Shown: positions 33,609 to 42,721 of the stretch, one piece after another | Position numbering within the stretch: the stretch's first letter is position 1 | How the letters are laid out: every line of letters starts with the position of its first letter | NCBI GenBank assembly: GCA_026014465.1 | Contig: JAOZID010000010.1 | Span: forward strand, 526,288-590,287 | DNA length: 64,000 nucleotides | Direction: 5' to 3' | DNA from: Candidatus Bathyarchaeota archaeon | GTDB taxonomy: Archaea; Thermoproteota; Bathyarchaeia; Bathyarchaeales; Bathycorpusculaceae | Notes under the pieces: generated by a model | What the model saw: the letters and a program-made list of their open reading frames with translations, nothing else | The model's database searches: none | Told to the model about the DNA's origin: nothing | Translations under genes and position numbers: made by a program

Positions 33609-35516
33609 ATGAAGAGTTTGCCTTTGCGGGTTGCTTGCTGTGTTTTTGCGTGTTTGATTGTCACGGTGGGGTTTGCGGGGTTTGCGGGGGCGAATTTTTT
33701 CCCTGTGCCAATGCCTGAGCCCGCAATTGTCATTCAAAGCGACGGCAGCATAGACCCACCCTGCGAGGCAATCACCCAAGACGGCAGCACATACACGTTA
33801 AATCAAAACATCACAGGCTACACGTTAGCAGTTAAATGCAACAACATAACCTTAGACGGCGCAGGCTACACCCTACTCGGCGTTGAGAACAGCGCAGGAA
33901 TTTTTCTGCAAGCTCAAAACAACGTAACCATCAAAAATTTTGGCATCTGCAACTTCACTTACGGAATCCTGTGCACGTGGTTAGGTTATAACCCTGGCAT
34001 GCAGCTTGCGCTAAATAACACGTTTGTAGGCAATAGTTTTTCAAACAACACGTATGGCTTGTATGTTGAGGATATGTCCACGGGCAACCGCATCTTGGAT
34101 AACACATTCACAGACAACACGCATGGCATCTACCTAAAAGAGTGCTCAGAAAACACTTTGCGAAACAACCGCATGCAAAACAACACCTACAACTTTTACG
34201 TCTACAGCTCATACATGCAAAACAGCGTAAATGACATCGACCAATCCAACACCGTCAACGGCAAACCCATCATATACCTCGTCAACCAAAACAGCGCCTC
34301 AATCCCCGCAGACGCAGGCTACATCGCGTTAGTGAACTGTACAGACATAACCGTGCAAGGTTTTGAGTTAAAAGGCAACGGGCAAGCCCTGCTTTTGGCA
34401 GGCGTAAGCAACGTGACCATAAAACAAAACACAATAACCGTCAACAAAAACGGCATCTGGCTCCTAAACTCCCAAAACAACACCATAACAGCAAACACCA
34501 TAGCAGACAACACCTACGAGGGCATTTACATCAAAGAATCCACAAACAACACCATAACAGCAAACATTTTTGAGGGGAACGGTTTGAATGGAACCCAGGC
34601 GTCCCAAGTTCTTGGGTTAACAGGACGCGCAGCCATCCGACTATACGAAAGCTCAAACAACCGTATAACTCAAAACGTCATAACAGGTAACGGGGAGGGC
34701 ATAACCTTTCACGGTGCAAACTCTAACAGCATAGCCAAAAACAAGTTCAACAGCACCCAAGACGAAACCCTGCATTTCTTCCAAAGCACAAAAAACCTTG
34801 TTGAAGAAAACATTTTCACCCAAAACAACGGTTGGACAATAAAAGTCTGGTCATCAGACAGCAACATCATCACCCAGAATCACATAGTAAACAACAGCCA
34901 AGGCATACTCATTGATGCGGGCGAACAAAACCAGATAACCCAGAACATGATAGCCAATAACACAGGCTGGGGCATGAGACTTGAAAGCTCCAGCAACGAC
35001 TTCATGACCGCAGCTAACAACACCATCACCCAAAACAACTTCATAAACAACCAGCAAGAACACAACTTTGACATATCAATTCCGGGAATCTGGACATACC
35101 CCGAAGGAATGGTCGCAGGAGTCCCAAACACGTGGAACAACGAAACACACGGCAACTACTGGAGCCGCTACACAGACAGGTACCCTAACGCCACCCAAAC
35201 CGCTGAAGGCACATGGGATACGCCGTGGGTAATCAACGAAAACAACATCGACCACCACCCCCTAACCAGTCCCGCCCCAATTAGCCTGCCCGACATAGAA
35301 CCCAACCCCACAGCGACACTTCAACCCACATCAAATACTTCAGCGACCCCACAAAACACGGCAAACCAAACGCCCATAGCAACACCACAGCCTCTTGAAT
35401 CAACAGCTCTCATACTAGCCACAGCAGCAACCATAGCAGTAGTAGCGGGTCTTCTGATAAACCAGAAAAGAAAAACAACCCATGATAGCTCTAAGGAAAA
35501 GCTTGCAGACGCTTAG
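33609..35516 (+). CDS. NosD-like right-handed beta-helix surface protein
   Basis: A 635-residue secreted or membrane-anchored protein. A signal peptide (VACCVFACLIVTVGFAGFAG) is followed by about 18 parallel beta-helix rungs of the NosD/CASH type (NNTITANTIADNTYEGIYIK, SSNNRITQNVITGNGEGITF; residues about 90-480), a Pro/Thr/Ala-rich stalk (about 555-600) and a single C-terminal helix (STALILATAATIAVVAGLLI) with a basic tail. It is predicted to lie on the outer face and is rich in NxT/S glycosylation sites, consistent with the nearby glycosylation genes. The stop overlaps the UDG gene's 3' end by 26 bases. The 289-base upstream gap holds only an A/T-rich promoter-like stretch. Confidence 0.85.
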   Translation: MKSLPLRVACCVFACLIVTVGFAGFAGANFFPVPMPEPAIVIQSDGSIDPPCEAITQDGSTYTLNQNITGYTLAVKCNNITLDGAGYTLLGVENSAGIFLQAQNNVTIKNFGICNFTYGILCTWLGYNPGMQLALNNTFVGNSFSNNTYGLYVEDMSTGNRILDNTFTDNTHGIYLKECSENTLRNNRMQNNTYNFYVYSSYMQNSVNDIDQSNTVNGKPIIYLVNQNSASIPADAGYIALVNCTDITVQGFELKGNGQALLLAGVSNVTIKQNTITVNKNGIWLLNSQNNTITANTIADNTYEGIYIKESTNNTITANIFEGNGLNGTQASQVLGLTGRAAIRLYESSNNRITQNVITGNGEGITFHGANSNSIAKNKFNSTQDETLHFFQSTKNLVEENIFTQNNGWTIKVWSSDSNIITQNHIVNNSQGILIDAGEQNQITQNMIANNTGWGMRLESSSNDFMTAANNTITQNNFINNQQEHNFDISIPGIWTYPEGMVAGVPNTWNNETHGNYWSRYTDRYPNATQTAEGTWDTPWVINENNIDHHPLTSPAPISLPDIEPNPTATLQPTSNTSATPQNTANQTPIATPQPLESTALILATAATIAVVAGLLINQKRKTTHDSSKEKLADA

Positions 35517-35997
35517 ATAACGTTTTGATTTGCTCTTCAAATCTAGCGTGCATCTTAGTGAAACGCATAGCAGCAGAAGGGTGGATGATTTCGATGTATT
35601 CGATGCCCTTTTCTCGGGGGGTTTCACGGGCTGAGGCACCAACTAAGATGATTATTTTGGGTTGGATGAGGCGGATTTGTGCTTGGAGGTGGGGTAGGCA
35701 GGCTTGGGTTTCGGCGGCGGTGGGTTTTCGGTTCTGTGGCGTGACGTGCTTTACGATGTTGGTGATAAAGATTTGGCTGCGGTCTATACTGTGCTCAGCA
35801 AGGGCGTTGGTTAAGAATTTTCCTGACCTGCCAACAAACGGGCGCCCAGAGGCATCTTCGTCTTTGCCAGGGTTTTGCCCAACAAGCATGACCTTCGCAT
35901 CTTTGTGACCTTCACCAACAACCACGTTTTTGGCATCCCGCCACAGCGGGCATTTTTTGCACTGTTTAATTTGCTCATGCAACTCTTCAAGAGACAA
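35491..35997 (-). CDS. Family-4-like uracil-DNA glycosylase, atypical
   Basis: A 168-residue enzyme of the UDG superfamily (removes uracil from DNA). KQCKKCPLWRDAKNVVVGEG (about 9-28) and the active-site loop MLVGQNPGKDEDASGRPFVG (about 35-54) match the family-4 layout. TNIVKHVTPQNRKPTAAE, ACLPHLQAQIRLIQPKIIIL and HPSAAMRF follow. Two departures are seen: the usual GEAPG is GQNPG, and the third Fe-S cysteine (VKC in known family-4 enzymes) is H. Activity and cluster binding should be considered open. TTG 35997 is chosen, with GGTGAT upstream. Confidence 0.75.
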   Translation of the reverse strand: MSLEELHEQIKQCKKCPLWRDAKNVVVGEGHKDAKVMLVGQNPGKDEDASGRPFVGRSGKFLTNALAEHSIDRSQIFITNIVKHVTPQNRKPTAAETQACLPHLQAQIRLIQPKIIILVGASARETPREKGIEYIEIIHPSAAMRFTKMHARFEEQIKTLSKRLQAFP

Positions 35998-36124
35998 CCA
36001 ATCACCTTTGCCGTTTGCAACCCAAACCAAGCAGGCTAAAAAAAGTTTTTCACCCCCCAAAACAGGCGAAGCCACCAAAAACCCTTAATCACAAGGGCGG
36101 TATCCAGTTTGTAGGTGAACATGT

Positions 36125-36700
36125 ATGGTTTGTCATGGTGGTTTTTCGTTAGATGAGAAGAAGCGCCGTAGCTGGTATGACCCTGAAGCCATTTTGAAGG
36201 ATGTTGGTTTGGCTGAGGGTATGACGTTTGTGGATATGGGCTGTGCAGATGGGTTTTTCACGTTGCTTGCATCCAAAGTTGTGGGCGCAGAAGGCAAGGT
36301 TTACGCGGTGGATATTGACGCGAAAGCTATAGAGAAGCTAAAGCGAAAGCTAGTTGAGCAAGGAGTGGGCAATGTGGAGGCGAAAGTGGCAAAAGCAGAG
36401 GAAACCGTGTTTTGCAAGGGAAAAGCGGACGTTGTTTTTTTCAGTATGGTTTTGCATGATTTTCATGACCCAGTGCAGGTTTTGTGCAACGCCAAATCTA
36501 TGCTCAAGCCTGAGGGGACGTTGGCGAATTTGGATTGGAAAAAAGAAGACACCAGCTTTGGTCCACCCGAACATATACGGTTTAGCACACAGCACGCTTC
36601 AGAACTCATGGCAAAGGCAAACCTAAAAGTGCAAACCAGCAAAGACGTTGGACCCCACCACTACCTGATAACTGCCAAACCCGCTAAACAGACCTGTTAA
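36125..36700 (+). CDS. Class I SAM-dependent methyltransferase
   Basis: A 191-residue Rossmann methyltransferase: GMTFVDMGCADGFFTLLASK (motif I, about 32-51), KVYAVDIDAKAIEKLKRKL (about 58-76), DVVFFSMVLHDFHDPVQVL (motif IV region, about 101-119) and the post-motif LANLDWKKE. An aromatic-rich N-terminus (RRSWYDPEAILKDVGL) resembles small archaeal methyltransferases of the UbiE/arsenite type, but no specific substrate residue is recognised. It overlaps the convergent hydrolase stop by four bases. Confidence 0.83.
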   Translation: MVCHGGFSLDEKKRRSWYDPEAILKDVGLAEGMTFVDMGCADGFFTLLASKVVGAEGKVYAVDIDAKAIEKLKRKLVEQGVGNVEAKVAKAEETVFCKGKADVVFFSMVLHDFHDPVQVLCNAKSMLKPEGTLANLDWKKEDTSFGPPEHIRFSTQHASELMAKANLKVQTSKDVGPHHYLITAKPAKQTC

Positions 36701-37305
36701 AGCTGCTCGGCGGCGGCGTAGAGCTCTAGCACTTCACGGTTAAAACGTTTGGGCTCAGCCAGATATGCAGAATGCCCCGCATCCTGATACGTAAAAAGCT
36801 TCGCGTGTGAAAGTTTGCCAGCTAAAGTACGCATATCTTCACCTTGCACCAAATTATCCTCCGAACCCCACACAATGCGCACAGGAAAACTAAACTGGGA
36901 ATACGATTTGGCAAGTGTGGAGTCAAGGGCGCTGGCAGGCGCAACTAAAAACAAGCCTTTTACGGGGTACTTGGCGGCGTAGTTAAGAGCAATTTTGCCA
37001 CCTAAGCTTGCACCCAAAATAACAGGAGCATGCGAGCCAAAAAACATCTCCACCGCCGCCTGAACCACCGCAACGTTCGCGTCTACGTCTTGAGTTTTAG
37101 GTTGACAACTGCTTTTGGCTCCGTAAGGCATATCCAGCGCCAAAAACGGAATCTTTTTCTCAGCAAACAACTGCGTGGTGCCTATGCGTTGCCAAACATC
37201 CACCGTGTACGAGTAGCCGTGAAGCAAAACGACGGGGACACCATCGGCTTTATGCAGTAGGCTTTGGCATTTGTAACCTGCAAGTTGCAGTGTTTTCTCA
37301 GACAA
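36697..37305 (-). CDS. Alpha/beta hydrolase
   Basis: A 202-residue alpha/beta hydrolase with VPVVLLHGYSYTVDVWQR (oxyanion HG, about 23-40), the nucleophile elbow VILGASLGGKIALNYA (serine about 100), the acid in VWGSEDNLVQGEDM (about 147) and the histidine in QDAGHSAYLAEPKRF (about 177). The triad is complete. It is short for the fold, lacking a large cap, which fits esterase- or lysophospholipase-like members. TTG start (MSEKTL). Substrate unknown. Confidence 0.82.
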   Translation of the reverse strand: MSEKTLQLAGYKCQSLLHKADGVPVVLLHGYSYTVDVWQRIGTTQLFAEKKIPFLALDMPYGAKSSCQPKTQDVDANVAVVQAAVEMFFGSHAPVILGASLGGKIALNYAAKYPVKGLFLVAPASALDSTLAKSYSQFSFPVRIVWGSEDNLVQGEDMRTLAGKLSHAKLFTYQDAGHSAYLAEPKRFNREVLELYAAAEQL

Positions 37306-37378
37306 ACAGGTACACCAACAAGTATTGACGCGGCAAAACAGATAAAAGCATTTAGTTTCCAGGCGGGCACAAGATCGG

Positions 37379-37855
37379 TTAGGTTTTTGCAGTCTGGGTT
37401 GCGTTTAGGGTTTTGTTGGTTCTGCGTATGTGCATGAAGCCTTCTATGGTGAAGAGCGCCATGGCGAAGACGGTGACAAGCATGAGTAGTAGGAAGAAGA
37501 CTTTGAATTGGTAGTCTTCAACGGCGTAGTGCATAGCAAGAACTATGATTTCCACGATGAGGATTGCTGTGAAGATTATGGTGTAGAGGAGCATTTTGGG
37601 GAGCAGGCGGCGTCCGACCCAGATGTAGCCGCGCATGTTGACTTTTCGTTTGACGATGTAGTCGCCGTATTCGTTTTTTTCAAGCAAATCCGTGTCTTCA
37701 AGTTTTTGCAGGTGCCTATACGCGACGCTGGGACTGCTCAGGTGCGCACCTTTGGTGACTTCACGCGGACCCACAGGCTTACCTGCCTTAACCACGTACC
37801 AATACACACTCAAAGTGATATCTTCAAGACTCTTGAAGTCCCCACTACCCACCAT
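37379..37855 (-). CDS. Membrane-bound winged-helix protein
   Basis: A 158-residue protein combining an N-terminal winged helix (about 8-66; TLSVYWYVVKAGKPVGPREV, SSPSVAYRHLQKLEDTDLLE) with two transmembrane helices (about 86-112 and 118-142; MLLYTIIFTAILIVEIIVLA and FFLLLMLVTVFAMALFTIEG). It is likely a membrane-tethered transcription regulator or sensor. No ligand site visible. Promoter signals lie in the 180-base upstream gap (37856-38035), otherwise empty. Confidence 0.7.
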   Translation of the reverse strand: MVGSGDFKSLEDITLSVYWYVVKAGKPVGPREVTKGAHLSSPSVAYRHLQKLEDTDLLEKNEYGDYIVKRKVNMRGYIWVGRRLLPKMLLYTIIFTAILIVEIIVLAMHYAVEDYQFKVFFLLLMLVTVFAMALFTIEGFMHIRRTNKTLNATQTAKT

Positions 37856-38035
37856 CTAACCACCTCAACAGGCTCGTCTTACCTGTTAGCCACAACCACC
37901 TATTAGTCTTACCACACAACACAAAACACCAGGCGCCCAGCCAAAAAACCAGCGTAACAAAAGATTGCAAAACAAGAAAGGCAGGCAAAAAGCTACAAGC
38001 AAAGAAGAAAAATTGGAAAATTCAAAGAGGGATTG

Positions 38036-38287
38036 TTAGGGTGCGAGTTTGCCGACGACTTTCATGTTGTCGAGGTTTTCTGGTCCGTGGGGTGCGATTT
38101 CTAGTTCGGCGGTTAGGTCGTTGCCTGCTTGGTGTGAGCTTAAGTGGTCGCCGCCTGACCAGAAGGAGCTGTTGGATACGTCGTAGACTTTGCCTTTGTA
38201 TCCTACGTATGCGGGGTTGCCGTTTTGTCCATTGTATTTTGCGAGTTCTTCAAGTGAAAAGGTTTTTTCTTCTCCCAAAAACGTCAC
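38036..38287 (-). CDS. Cytochrome b5-like heme-binding domain protein
   Basis: An 83-residue stand-alone cytochrome b5 domain. FSLEELAKYNGQNGNPAYVG is followed by GKVYDVSNSSFWSGGDHLSS and HQAGNDLTAELEIAPHGPEN. The axial heme ligands would be H in SSHQAG and H in APHG. Lacking signal or membrane segment, it is predicted to be cytoplasmic, functioning in electron transfer or heme binding. Such minimal b5 domains occur in archaea and bacteria without known partners. Confidence 0.82.
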   Translation of the reverse strand: MTFLGEEKTFSLEELAKYNGQNGNPAYVGYKGKVYDVSNSSFWSGGDHLSSHQAGNDLTAELEIAPHGPENLDNMKVVGKLAP

Positions 38288-38343
38288 CGTCTAACAGATA
38301 GGTAAAGAGCAGGATTCGTTTAAACATTTAGGAAAAAGAAGGG

Positions 38344-39723
38344 TTACTGGGCGAAAACGTAGCTTTCTTCGGTTATGGTGTTGTTTTGCCAGGTTCCTGT
38401 CCAGATTATGCGGTAGGGAATTGAAGCTTGCCCGTCTGCGGTGGTAGCGGAGTAATCGGCGGTCACGGTGTAGGGAGCGTTTGGCACCACGGGGTACTGT
38501 AGGGTTACGTTCCAGCCGCTGCTTAGGTAAGTGTAAGTTTCAGCACCTATAAGCCCCGTGTCCACTCTGCCGCCTGTCCAAGCAAAAACCTGCATAAACA
38601 CGGCGGTTTCAGGATGATTCGCTTCGATGTACGCCATAACTTGGTTGCGCACCTGCTCTTGAGTCGACAGCTCCTTTGGAGTGTAAACCGCGTTTATGTT
38701 AACGCTACCAGTGGTAGTTTCCAAATCCACAAGAAAGTTACCCGCCGCGGGGTAATTGCTTGAGTAAATCGGCGATTCGTCACCGACAAAATTTGTTGAA
38801 TCCACGTTTATGCTTCCCACGTCAGTGTCTGAGGTTATCTGGGCGCCCACTTGACCGCTTATGTTCAAGTTCAAGTTGACTCTGCCAGTGGTGGTTTTGG
38901 CGTTAAAGGAAACGTTTCCAGACAAATCCCTGCTGTGCAAAACGGACGCAGTTACCGAGCCCGTGGTGGAGCCAAGTTTGACTTCGCTGGTTGGGGAAAC
39001 GTGGATGTTGTTCCAGACAAAATTGACTCTGCCTGTTGTGGTTTCGATGGAAATATCGCCGTTAACAAATACAGTATCTAGTAGGTCGGCTTCAACGGTG
39101 CCAGTTTGTGTCTGCAACGATAAATCCTCAAACGTCACAGGCGCATCAGCACTCAAAGTTATCGTTCCCACCGTGTTTTGCACGTCCAAATCAACAACGG
39201 CGGAGGCGTCAACGTAAACGTTGCAGGTTACATCTAAAGCAAACGATGAAAGCCAGGTTTCAGACCGCGAAACCTCAGAGGTCACAGTTAAGACTCCACT
39301 GCTGGTTTGGCTGCTTAAACTCAACTCTACAGGCTCTGAGGAACCTAAAAACCCAGTTGACCCCTGCGCAGTAACGTCCACTCGAACAAAATCGTCAGGC
39401 AAATCTGTACAGACCACGTTGACCTGTGCAATATCTGCCTCAAAATCCAGTTTAATCATGTCCACGGCGCCAGATTTAGGAATGGATTTAGAGTCTGCGA
39501 AATCTACGTCGTTAACGGGAACAAAAAACAAAAACGCCAAAAGAAAACCTACAATGGCAATTGCCGCCACGACCGATATCAGCAAGGGGAGAGCACTGGA
39601 GCGGCTCCTTTGTATGACAGGTGTATGTTTGGGTTGCGCAGCAGCTACGGTTGGAGTACCGCAGAGTCTGCAAAACCGTGCACCCTCATCTAGTCTAGCA
39701 CCACATTTACGACAATAATACAT
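38344..39723 (-). CDS. Zinc-ribbon, single-TM, DUF4097-like beta-repeat protein
   Basis: A 459-residue protein: N-terminal zinc ribbon (YYCRKCGARLDEGARFCRLC), one transmembrane helix (ALPLLISVVAAIAIVGFLLA, about 42-65), then an extracytoplasmic beta-solenoid of the DUF4097 ('toast rack') type with recurring TTTGRVN/TTTGSVN turns (about 80-360). A separate C-terminal domain (about 370-459) may resemble a lipoprotein or NTF2-like fold. ATG 39723 (MYYCRKCG) is chosen; a TATA-like GTTTAAATTTT lies about 40 bases upstream. Topology puts the zinc ribbon in the cytoplasm and the solenoid outside. Confidence 0.75.
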   Translation of the reverse strand: MYYCRKCGARLDEGARFCRLCGTPTVAAAQPKHTPVIQRSRSSALPLLISVVAAIAIVGFLLAFLFFVPVNDVDFADSKSIPKSGAVDMIKLDFEADIAQVNVVCTDLPDDFVRVDVTAQGSTGFLGSSEPVELSLSSQTSSGVLTVTSEVSRSETWLSSFALDVTCNVYVDASAVVDLDVQNTVGTITLSADAPVTFEDLSLQTQTGTVEADLLDTVFVNGDISIETTTGRVNFVWNNIHVSPTSEVKLGSTTGSVTASVLHSRDLSGNVSFNAKTTTGRVNLNLNISGQVGAQITSDTDVGSINVDSTNFVGDESPIYSSNYPAAGNFLVDLETTTGSVNINAVYTPKELSTQEQVRNQVMAYIEANHPETAVFMQVFAWTGGRVDTGLIGAETYTYLSSGWNVTLQYPVVPNAPYTVTADYSATTADGQASIPYRIIWTGTWQNNTITEESYVFAQ

Positions 39724-39857
39724 ATAATAAGCAGCCTCACTTAACTCACCGCCCCTCAAAATTTAAACTTTCCAGTTCTAAACTAAAGTTTTCAGATGTG
39801 TATTTCAGAAAAGCAAAATATAGCCCTGCACAGAATAGGTAGGTGAGGAAAATAGAA

Positions 39858-40409
39858 GTGGTTTACTGCGAAAAATGTGGAAATCCAGTGCCTGATGATT
39901 CGCTGTTTTGTCCTAGCTGTGGCGCACCTGTAGCTCAGGGTTCACGCGTGAATTATGGGGCTTCAGCAGTTTCTGATTTGAGGTTGGCAAACTGGTTTGA
40001 ACGTTTTGTTGCTTGGATCATAGATGTTTTGGTAATCAACGTTTTCTTAGCAATCCTAAGCGCTATAATTTACTTTAACCCCTTCGTCCTAAGCAACTCC
40101 AACTGGCTGCCCTTCTGGGGATGGATTCCCTTTGTCAGCTTTGGAGGAACGTCCGTAGCAAGCTTCCTTTACTGGACACTAATTGAAAGCGCAAACAACG
40201 GCAGGTCAATTGGCAAAACAGCCATGCGCCTTCGCGTAGTACAAACCAACGGCAGACCCGCAAGAATAGACCAAATAGCCATATCAAGCATAGGCAAATC
40301 CTTCCTGCTAATCATAGACTTCATAATAGGCTTAATCCTGTACCCCAGAAAACACCAACGCGTCTTCAACCACATATCACAAACCATCGTCATACACGAA
40401 CAAAACTAG
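39858..40409 (+). CDS. Zinc-ribbon RDD-family membrane protein
   Basis: A 183-residue protein: N-terminal zinc ribbon (VYCEKCGNPVPDDSLFCPSC) fused to an RDD domain with about four helices. The RDD landmarks are LANWFERFVAWIIDVLVINV (about 44-63), the GRSIGKTAMRLRVV segment (about 130) and a C-terminal basic stretch. RDD proteins are proposed transporters. GTG 39858 (MVYCEKCG) is supported by GGTGAGG nine bases upstream and a TATA-like AAAATATAG at 39815-39823, which predicts a start near 39844. Confidence 0.82.
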   Translation: MVYCEKCGNPVPDDSLFCPSCGAPVAQGSRVNYGASAVSDLRLANWFERFVAWIIDVLVINVFLAILSAIIYFNPFVLSNSNWLPFWGWIPFVSFGGTSVASFLYWTLIESANNGRSIGKTAMRLRVVQTNGRPARIDQIAISSIGKSFLLIIDFIIGLILYPRKHQRVFNHISQTIVIHEQN

Positions 40410-40432
40410 CAACTCAAACCCGCAAACGGGTT

Positions 40433-42694
40433 TTACCTAAACTTTTTTCTTTTGTACCGCAAAGCCAGCAACGCCGCCAAAACAACAGCCACTGCCAAAC
40501 CAACCACCACCAACCACAAAACATCACCTAACCACACATCATCTTGGGAACCCGAGTTGTCAAGTTCACCTATCGCATAAAACGCGTGATCATACGAACC
40601 CACATACAAAACCCCGTTAGATATGGCTGGAGAAGAAACCACCCAATCACCCGTCTGGTAGCTCCACACAAACGCGCCCGTAGACGCATCCAGAGCGTAA
40701 ACTTTACCGTCATACGAACCCACAAAAACCATGCCTTCAGCAACCGCAGGAGAAGAAGCCACATCGCCCTCTGTGCCAAACCGCCAAAGCTCCACACCCA
40801 AAACAGCATCCAAAGCATACACGTACCCATCGCTTGAACCCACAAAAACCACACCGTCGGATACAGCAGGAGAAGAAGCCACAGCTCCGCCTGTAGTGTA
40901 GTTCCAAATGGGTGCGCCTGTTTTTGCGTCCAAAGCGTAGAGGTTATGGTCGTATGAGCCCACATACACGGTGCCGTCGGATACGGCGGGGGAGGAGATG
41001 ACTACGTTTTGGGTGGTGTAGTTCCAGAGTAGAGAGCCGTTGGTGGCGTTGAGTGCGTAGAGGTTATGGTCGTTGGAACCCACATACACGGTGCCGTCGA
41101 CTACAGCGGGGGAGGATAGGTGAATTTGTTCGTTTGTGGTGTAATTCCAAATCTTGATACCCTCTGAGGCGTCTAAGGCGTACACGTTATGGTCTTCAGA
41201 ACCCACATACACAACACCGTCCACTACTGCGGGGGAGGAAACAACGGCGTATCCTGTGGTGTAATTCCAAATCTTGATACCCTCTGCAGCATCCAAAGCG
41301 TACACGTTGCCATCATACGATCCCACATACACAACACCGCCTAAAACCGCGGGAGCTGAAAGCATAACCATATCCCCTGTCTTGTATCGCCACAACACCT
41401 CACTGGAAAACTCATCCAACGCCACAACCCCCGTAGAAGCATTCAAAGCATACACGTAACCATCATAGCCACCCACATACACAATGCCATCCACCACCGC
41501 CGCAGAAGAATCCACCACCCCACCCGTGACATAGCGCCACTTCAAGGTGCCATCCTTTGCGTCCAAAGCGTAAAGCGCCCCATCCCAAGAACCAACAAAA
41601 ACCACGCCACCTGAAACCACAGGCAAAGAAATTACCATCTCACGGGTTTCATAGCTCCACACAAACGCGCCCGAAAAAGCATCCAAAGCATAGATTTTTT
41701 TGTCGTTGGAGCCGATGTAGACTATGCCCTCTGAAACCGCGGGGGAAGAAGCTATGATATCTGCGGTTTGGTAGCTCCACACAAACGCGCCCGAAATAGC
41801 ATCCAAGGCGTAAACTTTGCCGTCGGTGGAGCCAACAAAAACTGTGTCTTGGGCTACGGCGGGACCTGAAAACACGGGACCGTTGGTTGTGTAGCTCCAC
41901 AAAAAGTTCCCCGTGGTGGCGTTGAGCGCGTAGAGGTTGCCGTCGTTAGAGCCGATGTAGAGTCTGCCCTTTGAGATGGTTGGGGTTGAGACTATGCCTT
42001 CGCCTGTTTGGTAGCTCCACACAAAAGCGCCCGTGGATGCATCCAGAGCGTAAACTTTGCCGTCTTGTGAGCCTATGTAAACTATGCCCTCGGAGAGGGC
42101 GGGGGAGGAGAGCATGATTTGCCCGTCGGTAGCGTAGCTCCAGAGCAGTGCGCCGTCTGTGGCGTTTAGGCAGTAGAGGTTGTTGTCTTCTGAGGGGGCG
42201 TAGACTTTGCCTTCGTGGTATAGGATGGCTGAGTCGACGAAGTAGCCTGTTTGGTAGCTCCACACAAAAGCGCCTGTGGTTGCGTTTAAAGCGTAAACTT
42301 TGAAGTCTTCGGAGCCCACGAAAACCAAGCCTTCCCCCACCGCCGCAGGAGACAAAACATTCGCGCCCGTCTGATACGCCCACAAAAGCTGACCCGAAGA
42401 CGCATCCAAAGCGTATATGTTATCATCCAAAGAGCCAACGTACACAACATCCTCAAAGACTGTGGGGGAATCTACTGGTCCGCCTGTGTTGAACCGCCAT
42501 AGGGTCTGGTTTGTTTTTGGAGCAGTTGATTGGGAGGAGCCTGTGTGTGCGGCGTTGTGGTGAAACATAACCCAGTTATCCTCAGCAGGTGTAGAGTCTG
42601 TGTTGGGTAAGGCGTTGATGCTTACAGGAAGAATCGCTGCTAAAACCATCAGAGCTAAGAAAGAGCAAACTAACGAGTCATTATGGATTCGCAC
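40433..42694 (-). CDS. PQQ-type beta-propeller surface protein with C-terminal anchor
   Basis: A 753-residue secreted protein: signal peptide (LVCSFLALMVLAAILPVSIN), about 16 PQQ-like repeats of about 40 residues (KVYALDASTGAFVWSYQTGD type), then a C-terminal helix (WLVVVGLAVAVVLAALLALR) and basic stop-transfer KRKK. Sixteen blades suggest two 8-bladed propellers. The repeats are visible at DNA level with a 120-base period. Such proteins are abundant on surfaces of related archaea; ligand unknown, and true PQQ binding is not implied. Adjacent to a TrmB regulator and a second propeller protein. Confidence 0.83.
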   Translation of the reverse strand: MRIHNDSLVCSFLALMVLAAILPVSINALPNTDSTPAEDNWVMFHHNAAHTGSSQSTAPKTNQTLWRFNTGGPVDSPTVFEDVVYVGSLDDNIYALDASSGQLLWAYQTGANVLSPAAVGEGLVFVGSEDFKVYALNATTGAFVWSYQTGYFVDSAILYHEGKVYAPSEDNNLYCLNATDGALLWSYATDGQIMLSSPALSEGIVYIGSQDGKVYALDASTGAFVWSYQTGEGIVSTPTISKGRLYIGSNDGNLYALNATTGNFLWSYTTNGPVFSGPAVAQDTVFVGSTDGKVYALDAISGAFVWSYQTADIIASSPAVSEGIVYIGSNDKKIYALDAFSGAFVWSYETREMVISLPVVSGGVVFVGSWDGALYALDAKDGTLKWRYVTGGVVDSSAAVVDGIVYVGGYDGYVYALNASTGVVALDEFSSEVLWRYKTGDMVMLSAPAVLGGVVYVGSYDGNVYALDAAEGIKIWNYTTGYAVVSSPAVVDGVVYVGSEDHNVYALDASEGIKIWNYTTNEQIHLSSPAVVDGTVYVGSNDHNLYALNATNGSLLWNYTTQNVVISSPAVSDGTVYVGSYDHNLYALDAKTGAPIWNYTTGGAVASSPAVSDGVVFVGSSDGYVYALDAVLGVELWRFGTEGDVASSPAVAEGMVFVGSYDGKVYALDASTGAFVWSYQTGDWVVSSPAISNGVLYVGSYDHAFYAIGELDNSGSQDDVWLGDVLWLVVVGLAVAVVLAALLALRYKRKKFR

Positions 42695-42721
42695 GTTAAC
42701 TACAGAGACGCTTTTGAGGTA

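Noticed and set aside
33609-35516. NosD-like protein as part of nitrous oxide reductase maturation
   Set aside because: No nosZ, nosF or nosY genes are near; the beta-helix repeats alone are common in archaeal surface proteins.
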